Source of the DNA: Daldinia sp. FL1419
Taxonomy: Eukaryota > Ascomycota > Sordariomycetes > Xylariales > Hypoxylaceae
Length of the DNA stretch: 64,000 nt
Reading direction: 5' to 3'
Assembly: GCA_025201765.1 (NCBI GenBank)
Contig: MU623499.1
Location: 1-64,000, forward strand
The notes under the pieces were generated by a model. That model was not told the DNA's origin. It did not search any database and saw only the letters and a list, made by a program, of their open reading frames with translations. Shown here piece after piece: positions 58,601-64,000 of the stretch. The first letter of the stretch is position 1, and every line of letters starts with the position of its first letter. The position numbers were made by a program, and so were the translations under genes.

Positions 58601-61253
58601 CATAGGCAAGCTCATAGAGGGTTGTAAAACCACTAAGCCGTCCGTTCTAAAAGCATCGGGTATATGGCTTTTCTGCGTTATCCAGTATTGCTCTAACCTC
58701 CCTGAGATCCAGTCTCGTCTACGCCAGTGTCAAGTTGCCTTCATGCGACTTCTTTCTGCTCGAGATGAACTTGTGCAAGAAACAGCATCGCGTGGGCTTG
58801 CGCTAGTGTATGAAAAGGGGGACCCGTCTCTCAAAGCAGAGCTTGTGAAAGATTTGGTGTCCAGTTTTACCGGAAATAAAGCACAGTTGAAAGTTGATGA
58901 GGACACAGAACTTTTTGACGCCGGTGCCTTACCGACAGGCGAGGGGAAGTCAATTACGTCTTACAAAGATATTGTCAATCTCGCTAACGAAGTTGGCGAT
59001 CAAAGTCTCATATACAAATTCATGGCTCTCGCCACGAACGCTGCAACGTGGACTGCGCGTTCAGCTTTTGGTCGGTTTGGGCTGAGCAATATCCTATCAG
59101 ACGCGGAATTAGACCCCAAGATTTACCCAAAGTTATACCGATATCGGTTTGATCCAAATTCGAACGTGCGAAGATCAATGGATGACATTTGGAAAGCGGT
59201 GGTTAAAGACCAAACGGCGGCGATCGACCAATATTTCGATGCCATAATGGAGGACCTCTTGAAGAGTATATTGGATGGAAGGGAATGGCGTGTGCGGGAG
59301 GCTAGTTGTGCGGCGATTGCCGAACTTATATACGGACAACCATTCGCTAAATACGAGAAGTACTACGCCGATATATGGAAGCTCGCGTTAAGAGTCCTAG
59401 ACGACAAGAAAGGCTCGGTTAGAGCTGCTGCCCTAAAGTTATGCATGGGACTTTCAAAAACACTTGTAACGCAACTCCAAGAGAATAACTCCTCCGTTTC
59501 TTCCCGAGCAATGATTGCCCAAGTTCTCCCATTCTTGTTATCTGACAAGGGAATAGAAAACTCAGTCAAGGAAGTACAATACTTCTGTATCAAAACAGTT
59601 CTAGACGTCGTCAAAAACGGAGGTGATGCGTTAAAGTCATTTATCCCAGCTATTATCACGCATTGTCTCGGATTGCTGAGTACCGTGGAGCCGGACCAGG
59701 TTAATTTTGCATACCAAAGATTTAACGACGAGGATCGCGAAAACTTGGACAAGATACGGGGCACTTTTGCAACGCGGTCGCCTATGTTTGAATGTATCGT
59801 TGACTGTCTACGGTTTATCGATGAGGATGTCATGAAAGAGTTAGCCCCGCAACTGGTGTCTACTATAAAATCGGCCATTGGAATGCAGACTAAGATCGGC
59901 TGTGCCGAGCTTCTCAGTACCCTGGCACTTCGACATAGCATTATATTAACGCCGTATAACGCTCTATTCCTAAAGACCATGGAGACACAGATCTTAGATC
60001 GGAACCACGAGGTGAACAAAGCCTACGCCAGAAGTTCCGCATACTTGCTAAGGTCTGCAACCTTGGAGTCCCGGGATCGGTTCACATCGCGACTGGTAGA
60101 CTTGTACTTTGGAGCCGAGGATGACACTAGGCGGCAGAAAGTCGCTGATGTGGTTCTTGCCATAGCGAAGGTGTCTCCCGATGCGTTTACTGACCTTGAG
60201 TCCCGTCTCTTACCTTTCTCCTATCTAGCGAAGCATGACACTGACGATTACGTATCCGAAGAATTCGAGGCCGTATGGAATCAACATGCAGGTGGGAGTC
60301 ATAGCGTAAAACGTTTCGTCGATGAAATTACACAATTTGCGTTAAGGGGTCTTGATACATCAAAATGGGCTCTCCAACATGGCGCTGCTGTCGCTGTGGC
60401 GTCTGTAGTTACCGCATTAAGTAGTGCCGTTGGGAAAGACGGTCAATTTTCAGACGCGGATTTGCGTAGAATCTGGTCTCCGCTAGAAAAGGCTTTGTCG
60501 CTCAAGACATTCGAGGGGAAAGAGAAGGTAGTAACTGCATACCCTCTTTTCGTATTTCACGGAAAGACACTTTGGAGCACAGACCCGGCTCTTGCAGCAC
60601 AGCTGAAGAAGATAGCTGTTCGTGAAGCGAAACGAAATAACGAATCATATCGCCCCCATGCCTTCCAAGCACTCGCGGAGTTTGCCAAAGCCCGGGAAGA
60701 CTTGGATATGTATGGGGAGGTTGTTGATGTCGTATCAGATTACTTAAAACATGACGAAGTACACAAGACCACGGAGTTGGAACAAAAGACAACCGACGCA
60801 GCGCTAAAAGCTGTCCTGACGGCATATAGTCGCCAACGAATGCGAGAGGCGCCGGTAACCGTGCTCGATACTATAGCGACTACCCTAGAAGGAGCGGGAA
60901 GCGCGATTTTAGTAGCTAGGGATACCTGGTTCACAAGCGCTGCTGATGTCTTAAATCAAGCCGCAGCCTCTGACGCCCCCCTCGACTCTTCAAAGGGGAC
61001 TGTGGCTGCTCGGTGGTTTAGACTATTAGTAGCAGATGAAAACGGTGTCATCCTTGAAAATCAACGCTTAAATCGAGCGAAGGCGCTTGGGGCTTTCGCG
61101 AAGGCCTTGACGAAGGGTATTTTTGGGGCAGTCAGCGAACAAGGACTAATAATCGATGAGATGAAGCAGAAATTGAGCTCTATGATAGAAGGAGAAAGGT
61201 CCATAGATGTACAGAAGCTGCTGGAGCAGGTTATTCAGCAGCTTACCGTATAG
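55680..61253 (+). CDS. ECM29: Proteasome adaptor/scaffold protein Ecm29
   Basis: Three exons, 55680-55844, 55904-55945 and 55998-61253, give 1820 residues, close to yeast Ecm29 (about 1870). The protein is almost wholly helical HEAT-like repeats. Family-typical stretches include the N-terminal LRLVSSIRYKFANVSTNEKKLSDALHSQ, LLPVVLRGISKE, the WRVREASCAAIAELIYGQ repeat and the final DIQKLL-like end (SIDVQKLLEQVIQQLTV). Ecm29 binds the 26S proteasome, ties core to regulatory particle, and recognises faulty or stressed proteasomes. The second exon is a 42-nt micro-exon (AFQAFISVNNFVKP). Its donor at 55946 (GTAGGG) is chosen because only that phase joins to ASVVLPVAALVEQYKK. The long third exon has no intron. 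The UBX-domain gene follows about 1.2 kb downstream on the same strand. Confidence 0.93.
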
Positions 61254-61433
61254 GAGGTGTGTTACCGTGGAATACACAGTCATGATGAACGATGGGGTAC
61301 TAAATAGACATTTTTATTGATTCCATTCCTGGAGACAAACTAAACCGATCAGTGACGGATACGAAATTAGAATAATAGTGATAATTTAGCGAGTAGCCTC
61401 CCACTACTTGTCGATGTATAACCAGCCACCCGA

Positions 61434-61456
61434 AGATGGAAGATGGAAGATGGAAG
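61434..61456 (+). repeat. AGATGGA tandem repeat, 3 copies
   Basis: Perfect 7-bp units just downstream of Ecm29, in its probable 3' flank. Confidence 0.7.
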
Positions 61457-62171
61457 TCGGAAGGAAGCGGGATGGATACGCCACCGTACCAGGTATGCGT
61501 AACTCCCCAATTCAAACCGGAATATAGACCGTTCCAATAGAACAAGCTGGAACTAATTAATATATATTAAGCGCTGTATCTTTATTCTTTGGATTGGAAA
61601 TGAGAATACGTGGAACATGAAGAAGTAATCTCACGAGTAGAAGACTTTGAATGACCCCTTTTTCGACCGTTGATATGTACGTCAGCAATGTACCTAATGT
61701 TAGGTACCTCTGCCCGTTGATGTCAGGCATAGGTACCTAGATACTAATGGACCTACCTAGTGTAGGTACCTGTGGATGTACCGAGGGGTAATGGAAACGG
61801 GTCAGCCACGGAGAAAGATCGGTACTTCTAATGCGATTTACTCGATTATCTAGGTACCCTATCTGTCTAACTGATATTTAGTTATCGGTTCTTTGCCCCA
61901 CAAGATAAGTTGTTGCGTCACAATAGCCGCCTGTAAATCATTAAAGCATTACTACTACAACACAACACAGTCATCTGCTACGGCGTCATTCTTCATACAA
62001 ACAATCTCTTCGCCTTATTTTCTTTTTTTGTGCCTTGACGAACATTGTTCCCGCTCGCATTTTCCGGATAATGTGGATTGTTCATGTTATTATTTCATTT
62101 ACGATCACAACAGAGCATTTGACCTAGTCCGTTGTGAGGTTTGATTTCACCATCAACGTTTAATACATACA

Positions 62172-62213
62172 TACCTACCTACCTAGGTACCTTACCTACC
62201 TGCCTACCTAGGT
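62172..62213 (+). repeat. Dense ACCTACCT / CCTAGGTACC repeat run
   Basis: A run of ACCT units around a CCTAGGTACC palindrome, about 250 bases before the UBX gene start. It is the densest example of the dispersed motif on the right side. Confidence 0.7.
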
Positions 62214-62460
62214 GTTATTATTCTTATTATTTTCTAGCTACAAGCGCCTACCACCTGCTACCCAACGACCTTCACATCCTTCCTTGTTCTTTCCGAGGAA
62301 CCTTTTGCCTAGCCACAACTTCCTACGAACAAAGCTCCCCTCTGAGCGACTTCTCGACAGCACGATCAAGATCCATCGAAACATACCAAATCCTAGCATC
62401 GCGCGTACAATAAATATCTAACGTCTTCACTGCTATTCATATTAATACAAGTTTTACAAG

Positions 62461-64000
62461 ATGGATGAGGACGTGGTGCAATTCATGGCCATAACTGGCA
62501 TCTCCGCCGAGCATGTAGCTCGTGGGTATCTCGAAATCTCGGGTGGTGATCCTATGCAGGCCATTCAACTATTTTACGAAAACCCCGAGCTGCAAGCCAG
62601 TTTCAACCAACCCGGCGCTTCAACTTCGACTTCGGCGAGACAGCCTACGTCGTCATCCGCAAGCCGAAGTCAAGCTTTGACAGGTCGTGAAGATGCTAGC
62701 GGGGTCATCCACATAGATTCGGACGATGATGATGTGAACATGGGAAATAACGACTTCGACATACCCGACGACGAAGATGATGTAACTGCTATAGCAAGAA
62801 GCGCGCAGGAGGAGGAAGACGCCGCTATGGCGAGACGGCTACAAGAGGAAATGTACTCGGAAAATCATGGATCGGTAGACGGCGTAAGAGCTCCTATAGC
62901 ACAGACAACCGAAATGTTAGCAGCGCCCGATCCTTCGTGGGGCGTAGAAGAGGAACGGGAAGCCGCCGTTGCGGAGCAGCTACGCCGACGGAGAGCTCAA
63001 GGTAAGCTTACTTTCCTCCCTACCTATTATTCTGGTTTGTCTTTCTCACATTTTCACCTAGGTACCAGCGCGAACCCTTTTAATCAGTCCTCGGTCGATT
63101 GGTTTGACCGCGAGGACAATGTTCAACCACGAAGCACACAAGCTACTTCGAGTAGCACAACTCGAAGGTTAAGAGATCTGTTCGCGCCTCCGACAGGCCT
63201 CGTTGCCCACCTGCCATTAGATAGCGCAAGAGACCTCGGGAAGGAAAAGAAGAAATGGATACTGGTTAACCTCCAAAAGATGGACGACTTTAGATGCCAG
63301 GTTCTTAACAGAGACCACTGGAAGAACGAAGATATTGTGTCTCTGATTCGGGAGCATTTTATCTTCTTACAATACACCTTAGATGACCCGTTGGCTCAAT
63401 CATATACTACATTCTACTTCGCCAATCAAGCTCACGAAGATGAGAATAACTATCCGCACGTTTCTATCGTCGATCCTCGTACTGGAGAGCAAGTTAAAGT
63501 TTGGTCGGGAGATTCATTTCCCTCCATGGCGGAGTTTCATTCAGATCTTGTTGAGTTCCTCGATCGATACAGCTTAGCAGCTAACAGCAAAAATCCCGTA
63601 CTTAAGTCAAAACCGAAAGCAAAGGCCGTGGATATTAGTCGACTATCGGAAGAGGAGATGCTTAGAATGGCTCTAGAAAACAGCCTTAATGAAGATGGCG
63701 GGCCGTCAGGACCGAGTGTTCAAGATCCCGATGAGCTCACCAAGTCGAATCCGGATATCGGAAAAGGCAAGGGCAAAGAGGCCGAGGAGACTGCCCAGAC
63801 CTCTTCCACATCAGATTTGGTGTTTTCTCAAATATTATCAACTAATCCGCACGTGGAACCCGAGAACAATCCAGCAACCACGACCAGAATACAATTCCGT
63901 CACGCTGGAGGTCGCATTATTCGCAGATTTTCCATCTCAGATCCCGTTCGCCGTATCTACGAGTGGCTAAAGGCCGAGCCCCTCGATGGCAAGGAGGGCA
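62461..64000 (+). CDS. UBA-UAS-UBX protein, Cdc48/p97 cofactor (Ubx5/UBXN7-like), 3' end beyond window
   Basis: Exons 62461-63001 and 63062 to the window edge give the first 493 residues. A UBA-like domain that binds ubiquitin is at 1-45 (VVQFMAITGISAEHVARGYLEISGGDPMQAIQLFYEN). A Ser-rich and acidic linker follows, then a UAS thioredoxin-like domain (about 215-350, RDLFAPPTGLVAHLPLDSARDLGKEKKKW...). A ubiquitin-interacting motif is at about 390 (SEEEMLRMALENSLNED). A UBX domain begins at about 455 (TRIQFRHAGGRIIRRFSISD), which docks on Cdc48/p97. This matches UBXN7 and yeast Ubx5, which link Cdc48 to cullin substrates. The 60-bp intron (63002-63061) has no stop and is a multiple of three, so retention would add 20 residues. 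The gene is cut by the window end. Confidence 0.9.
   Translation, partial: MDEDVVQFMAITGISAEHVARGYLEISGGDPMQAIQLFYENPELQASFNQPGASTSTSARQPTSSSASRSQALTGREDASGVIHIDSDDDDVNMGNNDFDIPDDEDDVTAIARSAQEEEDAAMARRLQEEMYSENHGSVDGVRAPIAQTTEMLAAPDPSWGVEEEREAAVAEQLRRRRAQGKLTFLPTYYSGLSFSHFHLGTSANPFNQSSVDWFDREDNVQPRSTQATSSSTTRRLRDLFAPPTGLVAHLPLDSARDLGKEKKKWILVNLQKMDDFRCQVLNRDHWKNEDIVSLIREHFIFLQYTLDDPLAQSYTTFYFANQAHEDENNYPHVSIVDPRTGEQVKVWSGDSFPSMAEFHSDLVEFLDRYSLAANSKNPVLKSKPKAKAVDISRLSEEEMLRMALENSLNEDGGPSGPSVQDPDELTKSNPDIGKGKGKEAEETAQTSSTSDLVFSQILSTNPHVEPENNPATTTRIQFRHAGGRIIRRFSISDPVRRIYEWLKAEPLDGKEG

Larger units (their letters stand above)
61254..62460. other. Intergenic region with TACCTAGGTA motif clusters
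   Basis: Between Ecm29 and the UBX gene. It contains an AGATGGA tandem repeat (61434-61456), TAGGTACC motifs at about 61701-61770 and 61849-61858, and a dense ACCTACCTACCTAGGTACC run (62172-62213). The part before 62461 is CT-rich, as expected of a promoter and leader. Confidence 0.55.

Noticed and set aside
1..64000. CRISPR arrays, bacterial operons or ribosome binding sites
   Set aside because: No regular repeat-spacer pattern was seen, and spliceosomal introns show the DNA is eukaryotic.

Overview
This window is nuclear DNA of a filamentous ascomycete. The genes carry short introns (about 44-136 bp) with GTAAGT-like donors and CTAAC-type branch sites. The gene set is typically fungal: a fungal cytochrome b561-type membrane protein, a CBM1 cellulose-binding tail, a Csx1/Nam8-type three-RRM protein, a Ure2-like GST and Ecm29. 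Gene-poor DNA is dotted with the palindrome TACCTAGGTA, which I associate with Sordariomycetes; that placement is an inference. All exon-intron joins were read by hand from the sequence and checked for frame, but none has been checked against transcripts.

Layout. 1-6 kb: a Baeyer-Villiger monooxygenase (+), a hemerythrin-type protein with a likely mitochondrial leader (+) and a Ure2-like GST built partly from micro-exons (-). 6-8.8 kb: AT-rich DNA with a tRNA-like sequence near 7.5 kb. 8.8-14 kb: cytosolic methionyl-tRNA synthetase (-), with a Gcn4/CPC1-type TGACTCA upstream, divergent from a chromodomain/AT-hook protein (+). 15.3-17 kb: an unrecognised 571-residue protein with an RRM-like segment (-). 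17-23.1 kb: gene-poor. 23.1-24 kb: a DapA-family lyase/aldolase (+). 24-30 kb: gene-poor. 30-31.3 kb: a secreted GH16-like enzyme with a CBM1 tail (-). 33.3-35.1 kb: a cytochrome P450 pseudogene interrupted by a 135-bp insertion that has a perfect 5-bp target-site duplication. 36.2-40.2 kb: a large nuclear-type dynamin-like (SLIP-GC-like) GTPase (+). 41.2-42.4 kb: a secreted/membrane cytochrome b561-like protein (-). 44.6-46.2 kb: a three-RRM RNA-binding protein (-). 46.2-55.7 kb: the longest gene-free stretch. 55.7-61.3 kb: the proteasome adaptor Ecm29 (+). 62.5 kb to the end: a UBA-UAS-UBX p97/Cdc48 cofactor (+), cut by the window edge.

The window mixes housekeeping genes (MetRS, Ecm29, UBX cofactor, RRM protein, chromodomain protein) with accessory metabolism (BVMO, GST, GH16-CBM1, DapA-like, P450 remnant). 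Nothing forms an operon-like or clearly clustered pathway. Ecm29 and the UBX protein are neighbours that both act in the ubiquitin-proteasome system. The strongest unusual signals are the insertion-disrupted P450, the spaced TPVPVP motif array in the chromodomain protein, the nuclear GTPase, the TGACTCA site near MetRS, and the recurring TACCTAGGTA motif.
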